DNA of 64,000 nucleotides from Paralithodes platypus (Eukaryota; Arthropoda; Malacostraca; Decapoda; Lithodidae). Position numbers and translations under genes: made by a program. Positions 47,425 through 58,757 of the stretch are shown here, in pieces (the stretch's first letter is position 1; the number at the start of each line of letters is the position of its first letter). Location: the NCBI GenBank assembly GCA_032716605.1, contig CM064518.1:42580750-42644749 (forward strand), given 5' to 3'. The notes below the pieces were generated by a model. It was given only the letters and a program-made list of their open reading frames with translations, did no database searches and had not been told where the DNA came from.

Positions 47425-47889
47425 GATGTGTAAATTGTGTAATGTTGTTTTTGCGTAACTTGAACACTCGATTAATTTTATATTGCATACACAAATGTAT
47501 CAGTGTAGCCAGGCCCATGTGATATTAGGTTGTCCACAGGATCCTATTGTCTGCTGAGACACAGAAATCGGCCTCAGGAAATTGATACTCCTAGCCATTG
47601 CCATTTAAGAAACCGGTCTGAGGAACATGCCCTTTAGTACTGGTCTTTATACATACTAATTAATCCACATACCACTTAATTTTAAATCACAAGCAAAAAT
47701 AATAACCCTTTGCGCTTCAATGAGTAGCCAAGACAGATATTTATGCAATGTCGCCTTAACAAACTCCATACCTGACTATGATAAAAATGGCTCTCTATAC
47801 ACTATGAGTTGATATGCAGCTTCTTAACACGTCGTGATTCTGATAAAGCACACCACACACTTCAATGACGAGTATGATGACCTCCGCCT
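47425..47889. other. non-coding spacer
   Basis: No supportable feature. Confidence 0.6.
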
Positions 47890-48112
47890 CCCTTGGACCT
47901 GTCATCATCATCGTCATCATCATCATTATATTTATCACTATCATTCTTATCAATATTTTCGCCCCCATTATTGTAATTATTTCTATTATTATCATTGGAA
48001 CTTTTGTTGTTTTCATCATTACTGTCATTATCATCAACATCATCATTATTATTATTATCATTGTTTTCATCATTATTATTGTCATTATTATCATCGTCAG
48101 TCATTTTATTGT
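47890..48112. repeat. (ATC/ATT)n trinucleotide-rich block
   Basis: Imperfect ATC and ATT repeats. All frames through it are low-complexity artefacts. Confidence 0.88.
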
Positions 48113-49147
48113 TCATAAGCGGTCAAGTCGTAATCAGACATGACCTTTTTGGCACAAACAGACAGTGTAACAAAATAGTTTCACTTCCATAGTCTCCCCT
48201 CTCCACCTTGTCAATTTCGATAATGTTTATGGTTCTTAGATAGGTAATTCAGTTTGCATTTTCTTTGACACTGTTCATCAATTTTCATAATTATCACTTA
48301 TATTTGCTTCAACTAATATTCAGCCCCTCAGGTTAATATAAATTCAACATTACACTGTATGCGTAAATTTCACTGATTCATATGAAAACGCCTATAATAA
48401 CCGTATTATGAAAGCAAAACATAAAAGTCCTAATGCTCTGATTATTTTGCAAGCAAAATCAATTTTCTAAACAGTATTCATAATATTACAAGTTCAGTGC
48501 CAGCCATAAGAAAAAATAATTAATAATGTGAACGTTTATTTTCTACTTAGGTCGCACAGCTAAGTAGGGAAGAAGGAGGGGGGGGGGAGAGAAAAGAGAG
48601 AGGAATAGTAGAAAAGATAAGGAAGGTGGGGGAGAATAAAGAAAGAGAGAGAGAGCAAAGAGGGAAAAAAGGGCAGATTAAGGAAGGAATATGGGATTAG
48701 TTAGGGGTGTGGAACATAGATAAATGATCGGATTTAGGGTAATAGAGTGAAAGTACTGTGAATCGAAGTTATGCAAATAGCTATGGAAATAGTAAGAGAA
48801 TCCGAACAAAATAGGAAAGAAAATAGTCAAGCAGAATCTGTGGGGCGAGGGGAAAGGCAACGCAGCCAGGAGAGAGTGAGAGTGTGTGTGTGTGTGTGTG
48901 TGTGTGTTTTTGTGTGCGTGTGTTCTTTTTGTTTTTTTTTGGGGGGGGGCCTCTAGCGGGCGCGGCGATGGTCCACTAAAAGGTACTGACACTTTGAAAG
49001 CAACCATTCTGTACCAACAATATTTAGTGCGACTAACCCTTTTTTCTATACGTTCATGTGTTATTGCTTTCCCGCTGCTGGGGGGCGTGTAAGTGCTTGC
49101 AAAGGGGAGCAATGAAGAGGTGTCGATTTGTGTTTATGGATGTAGAG
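48113..49147. other. non-coding, polypurine tract and (GT)n
   Basis: Purine-rich + strand at about 48570-48675, (GT)n at 48882-48908. No gene. Confidence 0.65.
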
Positions 49148-49312
49148 TGCTTTTGGGAGTGTTGTTTAAAATCAGTTATCCCATAGTGTCCTCGAAAAAA
49201 TAAATACATTTATCCGGCCTATAAACTTCATTAATGTGTATAAAAGTGAATTTTGGAGTGTTGTTTAAAATCAGTTATCCCATAATGTTTCCGAAAAATA
49301 CATTTACCTGCC
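49148..49312. repeat. two-unit direct repeat, about 60 bp each
   Basis: TTTTGGGAGTGTTGTTTAAA and ATCAGTTATCCCATA..GT are repeated at 49151 and 49251. Confidence 0.88.
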
Positions 49313-49525
49313 ACACCCACATTCCTGAAAACCCGCAGACAATTTACTTAAATAAGCAGAACAGATAAAAAGCTATAATTATCTAATCTACAGTTTGGCA
49401 CCACAAGATAAGAATATGAGGAGACTTGTTCAAAGACTACGATGGAAAACACCAAACATCACTTTCCAATCAAGTAAATGACAATGGTTTGTTTTCTTAG
49501 CTACATATACCAACTTGTTATTATT

Positions 49526-49814
49526 TTACCCTCCAGTACGATTACTTCTATTCAATTTATGGTGGCTAACATTAGATAATTTTGTTCAGCTTAATAATGA
49601 TTTATCACAAATGAGAGGTTAAAATAACTTATATGTGGAATATTGTCTTATATATATTATTGTACAGTAACTGATATGTAATTCCTTCAGAGTAATCATA
49701 TATTTTTTAGTTATTAGCAAACCAGTAACTTATTGAAGGCAATTGCATAGCCTTACAGTGTAATTTTGACTATCACTAAATTTCAGAAAAGTCGTCTTGG
49801 ACTCGGAGGGTAAA
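49526..49814. mobile_element. MITE-C, diverged and lengthened
   Basis: TTACCCTCCAGTACG at left, GTCTTGGACTCGGAGGGTAA at right, with GGCTAACATTAGATAATTTT and GTTCAGCTTAATAATG. TTAA is degraded at both ends. Confidence 0.55.
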
Positions 49815-49859
49815 GTCAACATCCCCAGTTGCCAGGCCATCGCTCCCACATTGATTTGA

Positions 49860-50060
49860 TTAACCCTTTCAGTCTACAATGACGCATTTCTCCCTATAAT
49901 TCTGGATAAAGTTAGACAATTATATTCAGCTTCGGAAGTAATTGAGTAGACTTTTCCTACATGCTTTCCTACAGAACTTTCCAAAGGTGGATAAAATCGT
50001 CCAATGATAGCCAAATTTAGGTGAATAATAAGAATAAAAATAGTGAGAAGATTGAAAAAA
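49860..50060. mobile_element. MITE-C, right end lost next to (ATA)n
   Basis: TTAACCCTTTCAGTC, ATTCTGGATAAAGTTAGACA, TATTCAGCTTCGGAAG, AAATCGTCCAATGATAGCC. (ATA)n follows at 50080-50113. Confidence 0.7.
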
Positions 50061-50076
50061 ACAAAAAAAACAAAAA

Positions 50077-50112
<36 letters not shown>

Positions 50113-50311
50113 CCAGCGTATTTTCACCCAACCCGAGTAGTAAAAAGAGAGTCGTTATTCAGGCCGTATTATAAACCCGGACGATGGGAATTTACTTTTG
50201 CCAGGACCACTTTTCATCAGCATCGGAAGTAATGTGAATATCATTATTTTTCCTCGACAACGACACGGCTTTCTTTACTTGGTTATTCCACTGCCATCAG
50301 CTCGCCGAAAT

Positions 50312-50404
50312 TATTGTTTTTTATTTGTGTTTTGTTATTTTACTTGTGTCAATGAGCGGGAAGTTTGGTAGGATTTTTGGTGATGTTCTTTCTCTACTGT
50401 TTTC
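50312..50404. repeat. interspersed repeat H, copy 2
   Basis: See 47330-47424; about 85% identical by eye. Confidence 0.7.
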
Positions 50405-50768
50405 TTGACTCACTTCCACTTTCGTCAGTCAACTCGATAAAGTTTTTTTTGTAGAATGTATTAGACATATGTTCCGATTTATCTGTCACGATGCATATTT
50501 CTCATATCGGTGATTGCTGTGTATTCCCATAGCCTTTAGCTTATTTTGATCTTAAATTGACAGTAACAAATTTGCAAATTGGCCAAAACAATGTACACAG
50601 TTTATGACCACTGTTATCAACGAGCTATTGATTTAGAATACACAATCATAAACCCGAGAAACCTGGTTGCCATCTGAAGCCGCAAATGTGTTCTCGTAAA
50701 CACTGTTGGAGCGCGGGAGAATTTGGCGGGCTGCTGGAGCCCTGGAAGATTTGGAGAGCTGATCCTCA

Positions 50769-50868
50769 TGACGTCACCAATGTAAACATACTGGCGCGCC
50801 CGGTGTTGACTCTGGCGGCTGGGCTCCCATTCACGCCCGCAGACCCTTTGTTGACACGCCTGACGTCA
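50769..50868. promoter_or_regulatory. two perfect CRE-type palindromes in a GC-rich island
   Basis: TGACGTCA at 50769-50776 and 50861-50868, both inside 50690-50925, which is clearly more GC- and CpG-rich than its surroundings. TGACGTCA is the full CREB/ATF site. No TATA box or gene is evident next to it, so a regulatory role is only possible. Confidence 0.3.
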
Positions 50869-51184
50869 CAAGGCCACCAGAGCACCATATTCACTCAGAA
50901 ATACGCTGCTCCCGACGCCCATTGAGTGCTTGATTTGATGACCTCCAGAAATTATGATTATTACAGATATGAATATTATTGATAAGGTTATGTTAGTCCA
51001 TTCTACCCCAATCAACTTAAACCGCCATGCCAATTCTAGTAATAATTGTTGTTAAGGTTTAATAGGTTAGACTAGGGTTTATTAGACTAGATTAGGTCAG
51101 GCTAAATAAGGTTAGGTTAGTTTAGGTTACGTTTGGACATGAGATTGAAATTACCTTATTGGATTGAGATATATGGGATCAAAA

Positions 51185-51650
51185 TGTATTCCAACACCTT
51201 ATTCCCGTCGCCTTATTGCTTACACCTTATCTTTGAAACAATTATCCTGATACCTTATTTCTGGCACATTTTCTCTGGCACCGTATTCCTGATACTATAT
51301 TTTTGGCACCTCATCTCTGGCACCATATTCCTGCCATTAGATTCCTGCCACCTTATATTTGGCACCATAATCCTGGCACCTTATCTCTGGCACTTTAACT
51401 CTGACACCATATCCCTGATACATAATTCCTGGCACTTTATCTCTGACACCATATTCCTGATACCTTATTTCTGGCATTTTATATCTGGCACCATATTCCT
51501 GATACCTTATTCCTTGTACTTTATCTTTTGGCACCATATTCCTGACGCCTTATTCCTGGCACCATATTCCTGATACGGTACCTTATTTCTGGCACTTTAT
51601 CTCTGGCACCTTATCTCAGGCATCATATTCCTACCACTTTATTCCCAGCA
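51185..51650. repeat. minisatellite on CCTGGCACCTTAT / CTGGCACCATATT
   Basis: Units of about 14 and 28 bp alternating CTGGCACCTTAT and CTGATACCTTATT variants, more than 25 short units. The hydrophobic frame through it is a repeat artefact. Confidence 0.92.
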
Positions 51651-51799
51651 TCTTCCAATTCCTGTGATGGTCTGGGTGGTGTGATCCGACTCTGAGCTTG
51701 TGAGAAATGTGTAAGTGATGGTGAAGGAGAAATGGCCTGCAGTGGTGTTCTCTTGGTTGGGTCCGCATTGAGGCTTGATTGTGGGGGGCGTGATCCCGG

Positions 51800-52300
51800 C
51801 GTCCCTGATTGTCTTCGGATTGTTACGATTTGGAGGGGCTGAATTGCGATGATTGGCTGGTGTGATTTGGGTCGTTTTGGATGATGGTGAATGTCTTTGG
51901 ATTGCTATTATTTGGAGGAGCTGAATTGATAAACTATTGGCTTAATTGATATTGATATTTTTGGGTGATGGTGATTGTCATTGGATTGTTACTATTTGGA
52001 GGAGCTGAATTGATAAACTGTTGGCTTAATTGATATTGATATTCTTGAGGGTTGTGATTGTCTCTGAATTGCTACTATTTGGAGGAGCTGGATTAAAAAA
52101 GGCTTAGCTTAGATGATATTGATATTCTTGGAAACTGACTGAAATCGGATTTCTACCATTTAGAGGAACCGTATCAATAAACACTTAGCTTGAGTGATAT
52201 TGATGTTCATGGATATTGGTATTTTTCAGATTTGTAATATTTGGAGAAATTAAATAATAAAAAGTGGGAGTTACTTTATGTTGATATTCAGGGACAGACT
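51800..52300. repeat. ageing tandem repeat, unit about 85-95 bp
   Basis: Five or six units of GATTGTC..GGATTGTTACTATTTGG, AGGAGCTGAATTGATAAAC, GGCTTAATTGATATTGATAT. Central units are nearly identical; outer ones are progressively diverged. Confidence 0.85.
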
Positions 52301-52510
52301 TAACTCTGAATAGGTTAAAACATTTTCCCTTTGGCTGCCTTTAAAAGTCGTTTATCAAGATGAGAACTAATGGAAGATTAGCTAGATTCCTTCAGAATTT
52401 GTTTTTTCATTTATATATTATACGAGTAAGGAGAGTTTTTTTATGTTTGTTTCATGGATTTCAGACACCAACGCTGTCTACACGTCTACATAATCCACAG
52501 TTTACATTGT

Positions 52511-52723
52511 TTAACCCTTGCAAGATCCAATACGCGTTTCTGTTCTGTTTCTGGCTACTATTAGACGATTTTATTTAGATTAGTAACGGTATATGGAAAT
52601 CAAAGGGTTGATTTAGATAGTATTTACCCTTTTAATACCCACAGATACTTCTTAAGCTGCATAAAGTCGTCTAATGATAGCCAAAATAAACTGCTAAAAG
52701 GCGTCAGAGCTTAATAGGGTTAA
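52511..52723. mobile_element. MITE-C copy
   Basis: TTAACCCTTGCAAG to AATAGGGTTAA, 213 bp, with GGCTACTATTAGACGATTTT and AAGTCGTCTAATGATAGCC as paired core blocks. Confidence 0.82.
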
Positions 52724-52800
52724 GCACTTCACTGAGTCAGAGAGGAAACTGTCACAGAGAAACTAGAACAGGAGCATGTAACAGCGACAGAGTTATGATT

Positions 52801-52878
52801 ACTGCACATAGTGTTAGTATCCTGCTGCCCACACGAGTTACTGCACATAGTGTTAGTATCCTGCTGCCCACACGAGTT
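52801..52878. repeat. 39-bp perfect tandem duplication
   Basis: ACTGCACATAGTGTTAGTAT.. starts at 52801 and 52840. Confidence 0.93.
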
Positions 52879-52959
52879 GTTATGTTTATATCTATTGTTA
52901 TTATCTCATTCATTAGTTCCTTTTGAGCTGATCCATCCGACCAGGCTGAAGCACGGCAC

Positions 52960-53235
52960 ACTATATACACAGCACTGGGAGGAGGTTCATTTTTGACACG
53001 CTCCGGGTATATATACACAGCACTGGCGAGAGGTTTTGACACACTCCGGTTTATACACAGCGCTGACGGGAAGTTTTGACACGCTCTGGTTATATACACA
53101 GCGCTGACGGGAGGTTTTGACACACTCCATGTATATACACAGCACTGGAAGGAGATATATTTTGACACACTCCCGGTATATACACAGCACTGGCGGGATA
53201 TTTTGACACGCTTTCACTATATGTACACAGCGCTG
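52960..53235. repeat. minisatellite, unit about 42-50 bp, six units
   Basis: TATATACACAGC(A/G)CTGG, then GGGAGGTTTTGACACACTCC, repeated about six times with small length changes. Confidence 0.92.
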
Positions 53236-53429
53236 GGGGAGGGAGGTTCTGTGGCGTGTTTCGGTGTAGGTGTCAGTCAGGGAGAAGAGGCGCGGGGGCC
53301 CGGGTTCGAGCTCCCTTCCACTTGGTCGAGGGAGGGAGAGCAGGAAGGAAGGATGATGAGGTACGGTGCTACTTCCCCAACTCGTTTACTACCTCCAGGA
53401 CTTGGCTGTGAGGGGAGAAAAGAAATGAG

Positions 53430-53545
53430 CCTTGTTAGTTTGAGTATATATGAAAGTACAAAGAAATGGGTCTGGTTAGTTGGAGTATATAGTATATGAA
53501 AGTACAAAGAAATGAGTCTAGTTAGTTTGAGTGTATATGAAAGAG
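53430..53545. repeat. short tandem repeat, unit about 48 bp
   Basis: GTTAGTTTGAGTATATATGA, AAGTACAAAGAAATG(A/G)GTC, about two and a half units. Confidence 0.88.
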
Positions 53546-53901
53546 TGGTGGTGTTTTCGTTATTGGTGATTATGTGGTGGTGTTGGGGTTCTCGGAAAAC
53601 TAATATGGCGTTGGGCTGACACGAGCAAAGAAATATTGGAGTAGGTTTGGTATGCTGATCATTGTATTGTGAGCATGGCAAATATGTCATGGGTATATCA
53701 TTCTTTGTGTGCACTCTTGAATATACTGCAAAAATATATTCAATGCTAAATAATCTTAATGTTTGCTCTTAAACTTCAAGCAAGTACACATTATGTCTCT
53801 ATTTTGATAAGAAAGGGAATAAAATAATAGAATTGTGTGTCACATTCGTAAGTGTGTGTGGGTGTGTGTTTTGCATCAAATACTGTGGTTTTATCATTAC
53901 A

Positions 53902-54153
53902 TTAACCCTTTGACGATATGACACTTACTGTATATTTATTTATTTATTTATTATATTTTTTACTTTATTCTGGCTATTATTAGGCGACTGTATTTAGTTA
54001 GGAAGGGATTACAGGAGACAGAGGAGTAGCTGATATAGTTTATACTCTTTTTATTGCTAGATATTCTTCCGAAACTGTATAAAATCGCCTAAGGACAACC
54101 ATAATAATAATAAGAAGAAGAAGAAAGGCGTTTTGGAATACTGAGAGGCTTAA
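53902..54153. mobile_element. MITE-C whose right TTAA is shared with MITE-A
   Basis: TTAACCCTTTGACG at left, TTCTGGCTATTATTAGGCGA, AAAATCGCCTAAGGACAACC, then GAGAGGCTTAA, which is also the left TTAA of the MITE-A at 54150. Confidence 0.75.
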
Positions 54154-54517
54154 GGGGGCCCACCTTGCTTTTTTCCTCTTTCTCTCCCTCTCTCCTTGGC
54201 TTGTATCCATTCGGCCCCACTCAGTTTACTGTTTTAAGACGTTAACCCTATCCAGGTGTCAACATTTTCCTGGCGAGCGGTAGCGAGCCAGCATATATAT
54301 TTGTTTTGTTTTGACAGCAAGCTAAATTTGTAAATTTTTCGATAGAAAAATATCTCCGGCGAAGCCGGATTTCTCCATACAATGCTGGCTCGCTATCGCT
54401 CGCCAGGAAGATAGGCCTAAACGTCTTAAAACAGTTGGCTGAATGGGGCCGAATGGATACAAGCCAGAGAAAGAGAGAACAGGAGAGAAAGATAACAAAA
54501 GCAGGTGACCCCCTTAA
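54150..54517. mobile_element. MITE-A copy
   Basis: TTAAGGGGGCCCACC to GGTGACCCCCTTAA. Both arms are present. Centre with ATATTTGTTTTGTTTTGACAG and GCGAAGCCGG. Here the inner hairpin runs in the opposite orientation to that at 6120-6185. Confidence 0.85.
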
Positions 54518-54669
54518 CCAACTTTTCATCTGAGTAATGTTATGTTATTTGTTAAGTCTATAGCCGTGTTTGTTCCTGTGCCATATAGCAACTTTTGGGT
54601 GTGTAGGAAGCAGGAGTGAAGCTTTTTATAACAATCGGCTTATGAAGGGGAGATCCAGCACCCGGGGCC

Positions 54670-54702
<33 letters not shown>

Positions 54703-55034
54703 AGCCGGATCAAGTAACGCTATACGGACTCAGCCGGATTTATTGCTTTAGTGCGAGTATAGTTCACAGTTGGTTGTGTAGTATTAATTATATATATACT
54801 ACTACTATTACTAGTAATAATAATAATAATTATTATTATAATATATATACATAATAATGTAACGTAATAATGTGATCATAAACTAATGTAAAACTACTAC
54901 TAGTAATAATAGTAATATCATCATCATGTGTGTGTGTGTATGTGTGTGTACAATTATGTACGCCTAGACAATACACCAATAGCCAAATTGATAGACAAGT
55001 TTGGTGTCCAGATTTACACATACATACCTAATAG

Positions 55035-55070
<36 letters not shown>

Positions 55071-55461
55071 ACCTCCAAGGCATAGAGTCTTCCAAAGTTA
55101 CCAGCCCTAGACCATAATATAGGGAGAGTGCAGAACAAAGTTAGTACCACTGTTATTACGGGTACTTTGCTATAAGCTTGTACAGTCGAACACAATTATT
55201 ATACCAACATATAATGAATGATTGTTAAAAGAAAAATATGTTAATTTGAAGATCCAATGACAATTATTTATGAGAAGAAACCCTTGAGTGATTTTACAGA
55301 ACTGAGAACCGTCGACATTAAGTTTTTCATCTAGATCAGTTCACGTCACAGTATGAAGAGGTATCTAGTTTAGACTCGATACAGATTTAAGCATTTCCTA
55401 TTGTACGTAGATGGTCAGGTTAGGTCAGATTATGCGGCAGGTCAGTCGGAGGAGTGTTGCC

Positions 55462-55492
<31 letters not shown>

Positions 55493-55625
55493 GGTCAGGT
55501 CAGATGAGGCGGAAGGGCAGTCTGCGGGGGGGGGGGGGTCGCAAAGAGCAGAGGAAAAAGTTGAAATGTTGAAGTTCGGCTTGACGGGAAGTTGAGTGAG
55601 TGAGAAAGAGAGAGAGAGGTTTGGT

Positions 55626-55671
<46 letters not shown>

Positions 55672-55937
55672 CCACTCTCACTCTCATTCTCTCTCTCTCT
55701 CTCTTTCTCTCTCTGGATAGTATTGCTTGTGTACTGTATGTTTTAATGTATGCAAGGATGAATGAATCTACCCATTTATCTGTCTGTGTATCTGAGTGTC
55801 TGCCTGTGAATCACCGTTTGAGTGCGTATATATATACTATCTAGTATACTACTTTCCTATATATCTATCAGTAACTATTTTTCAGCCAATCTATCACCTT
55901 TATGTTAGGCCATTGTCTGTTATGAGTATATTTATTT
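54518..55937. other. non-coding with many microsatellites
   Basis: (GT)n 54668-54700, AAT/ATA-rich 54790-54860, (CA)n 55038-55065, (GA)n 55461-55482 followed by G-run, (CT)n 55632-55668. No gene. Confidence 0.7.
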
Positions 55938-55947
55938 AACTAGCCAC

Positions 55948-56254
55948 GGGTGAGGGCTGGTCCTATCCAGAGTGAGGTTTGGCATCCTCTACCTTAGCCT
56001 TTTCTCTCTTTCTCTTTTCCTGTACTACTTTTCCTTCTAGGTGCTGTCGAGATCGCCCGATTGGGTGGCTGCAGACGGTGGGGACATTGACCCGGGGGTG
56101 CAAGCCCATTGACTGATGATCCCCTTCCCCGCTGCCCTCTCAGAGACAGATCTCATCTCAACCCTGGCCCCTTCGGGGACCCGAGCATCTGGCGGGTCTT
56201 TGGTCAACCGGACTCGGGACTGCTCGGTCAGACAGTCTGGGGAATTACAACAAC
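55948..56254 (+). mobile_element. SINE-like element D, short copy with target-site duplication
   Basis: GGGTGAGGGCTGG to AATTACAACAAC. Flanked by a perfect 10-bp duplication AACTAGCCAC (55938-55947 and 56255-56264). The middle differs from the 416-bp copies, so it may be a subfamily. Confidence 0.82.
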
Positions 56255-56346
56255 AACTAGCCACCTATTTGCACTTCTAATTCACCATACATATACCTGT
56301 AGCTATCTAGCAATCAAAAATACTGTATTAGCATTATGTGCCTCAC

Positions 56347-56515
56347 CTGTGTAGTACATCTGTGGCGCCATGGAGGGACAGTGTTCGTTATTGGTGAAGT
56401 CAATGTTGGTCCGGAGGGGCCGGTGGTGGAGCTGTTGTGTAGGCCGGTAGTTGTTGACCATCCGGGCCTTGGGGTTGTTCTCACCACCCTGCCATACGTC
56501 CCGAAGACCGTGCAG
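56347..56515 (-). CDS. CA10-like: carbonic anhydrase-related protein, C-terminal internal exon
   Basis: 169 bp on the minus strand, encoding about 56 residues. It begins LHGLRDVWQGGENN and contains MVNNYRPTQQLHHRPLRTNI, matching the V.N.RP.Q.L..R..R.N region near the C-terminus of alpha-carbonic anhydrases and the CA10/CA11 branch. The acceptor is CTCTCCGTATTCCAG just above 56515, with a TATC/TC repeat as its pyrimidine tract. The donor is ACAG|GTGAGG at 56346/56347. It starts in phase 0, which matches the end of the exon at 62944-63165, and ends in phase 1. No later exon could be identified. The protein is probably a secreted or surface-associated catalytically inactive CA relative, but the zinc-binding histidines lie in exons outside the window. 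Confidence 0.88.
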
Positions 56516-56559
56516 CTGGAATACGGAGAGAGAGATAGATAGTTAGGTAAGAAATAGAT

Positions 56560-56700
56560 AGCTAGAGTGATAGATATATACATATATAGATAGATACAGT
56601 AGATAAATAGATATATAAGTAAAAATATAAATATATAGATAGATAGGTATAGATATATAGACAGACAGACAGACAGACAGACATATAGATAGATAATAAG
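56560..56700. repeat. (GATA)n/(GACA)n compound microsatellite
   Basis: Interrupted GATA and ATAG units, with five GACA units near 56660-56682. Lies in the intron, just upstream of the splice acceptor. Confidence 0.9.
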
Positions 56701-56843
56701 GTTGATAAAGGAATCTATATTTATATTGAGAGACGTAACATAAAAGCCTTTGTTGCTGGGTTCACCCTCGACGTCCCTTCGTGTGGGTGTGCAGCTGCAA
56801 AGATGGAGACGAAGGCGTTTAGATGGAGAGACATATATATATT

Positions 56844-56944
<101 letters not shown>

Positions 56945-57149
56945 GCAACACAAATCAGACGAGGCGAAAAAGTATATCAACAAATTAAAGACTAATGGAG
57001 GCTTATACTATTACTTATTAACTTGACTGTATATAAAATAACAAGAAAATCGGCAAGAGGAGAAAAAATATATATAATTGGTCAGACTCAGAAGACGTTC
57101 AATATTTCAGACGGGGCGAAGAGCAATCGAGAAAAAATTGACAAAGAGA

Positions 57150-57660
57150 GGATGGACAGAGAAAGGGAGAGACTGCGAGGGAGTAAATGAAATAGAGGGC
57201 AGGGGATAAAGAATGCAAAAGAGGCAGGAGGGGAGAGAAGGGAAGAGGAGAGGAGAAGGGGTGAGGGGAAAGAGGAGGGAAGAAGAGGAGGAGGAAGAAT
57301 AGGAGGAAGAACAGGAGGATGGAGGAGGAGGATGGAGGAAGAAGAGAAGGAAGGAGGAGGAGGGGAAGAAGAGGAGATAGAAGCAGGGAAGAGGAGGAGG
57401 AGGAAGGAGGGAGTAGGAAAACGAGGGAAGAGGAGGAGGGGGAGGAAGAGGAGACAGAAGCAGAGAAGAGGAGGAAGAGGATGAGATAGAAGCAGGGAAG
57501 AGAAGAGGAACGAATTAGAAGGAGAAGAAGGAGGAGGAGGACGAGGACAAGAAGGAGGAGGAATACTAGGAAGAAGAATAAAGGAAGAGAAAGGAGGAGA
57601 GAAGAGGGGAAAGCTGCCATGGTAACCGAATCTGACAGAAAGGAGAGGGAGAAAGAATCA
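57150..57660. repeat. polypurine tract, intronic
   Basis: About 500 bp in which the + strand is almost entirely A and G, as irregular GGA, GAA and GAG units (AGGAGGAGGAAG type). The long Leu/Ser/Phe frame on the other strand is an artefact. Confidence 0.93.
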
Positions 57661-57882
57661 GAAATGTTATTACATTAATACGATAGGATAGTTCTCCTTT
57701 ACATACATTATACTGTATATACAACTTCTATTATAAATGAATTTATAACACGCAGAAGTATGTTGTCAGAACAAAAATAATGTACATAGTAAGTATTTTA
57801 TACTATTAGTTTTTCTGGGTATTCAGAAGAAAACTTTTCAACTGCTTCCTAAACGAGTGTATGGTACTAGTACTTGTAATGG

Positions 57883-58014
<132 letters not shown>

Positions 58015-58306
58015 GGGAGAGAAAGAGAGCTTGACAGACAGAAAACAGGCACACCTAATAAAACTCTAAAAGTGGAAAAAACATGAACAGTCCCGACACG
58101 AAGCTGAAATAAATATATAACGAGGCAAGGGCACAGAAAAATAGGAAATAAAAGGAAAAGGGAGACCGAGTTATCAAAGTGAAATCAAACTCTAAGATTT
58201 TTTTTAAGTCTTGAAACAGAAAGATGAAAACGAATACGAAAATATATGCCAAATATAAAAAATGACAAATTTGAACAAGTGAATAAAGAAAGACGAAAGT
58301 TAAAAT

Positions 58307-58757
58307 ATTGACGTCGAACATTAACATTAACTTGGACTTCTATTAATAAATATTGACGTCGAACATTAACATTAACTTGGACTTCTATTAATAAATATTG
58401 ACGTCGAACATTAACATTAACTTGGACTTCTATTAATAAATATTCGTCGAACATTAACATTAACTTGGACTTCTATTAATAAATATTGACGTCGAACATT
58501 AACATTAACTTGGACTTCTATTAATAAATATTGACGTCGAACATTAACATTAACTTGGACTTCTATTAATAAATATTAACGTCGAACATTAACATTAACT
58601 TGGACTTCTATTAATAAATATTGACGTCGAACATTAACATTAACTTGGACTTCTATTAATAAATATTAACGTCGAACATTAACATTAACTTGGACTTCTA
58701 TTAATAAATATTGACGTCGAACATTAACATTAACTTGGACTTCTATTAATAAATATT
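58307..58757. repeat. 45-bp satellite, ten units, intronic
   Basis: Units of GACGTCGAACATTAACATTA, ACTTGGACTTCTATTAATAA, ATATT. About ten copies, nearly identical; one has a short deletion at about 58444, and two have AACGTC for GACGTC. The 45-bp period keeps a 15-residue frame open on the minus strand by chance. Confidence 0.96.

Noticed and set aside
47700..47780. MITE-C from AATAACCCTTTG
   Set aside because: Only the first bases match; the internal blocks are missing.
50686..50925. 79-codon frame in the GC-rich island
   Set aside because: No recognisable domain, and reads equally well as non-coding GC-rich DNA.
51133..51573. 146-codon hydrophobic frame resembling a membrane protein
   Set aside because: Generated by a 14/28-bp minisatellite.
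53285..53330. tRNA B box from GGGTTCGAGCTCCC
   Set aside because: No A box or cloverleaf around it.
57099..57620. 173-codon Leu/Ser/Phe frame on the minus strand
   Set aside because: Complement of the polypurine tract.
58307..58757. Regular repeats as a CRISPR array, also 13686-14098 and 52960-53235
   Set aside because: Contiguous tandem repeats without unique spacers, in a eukaryotic context.
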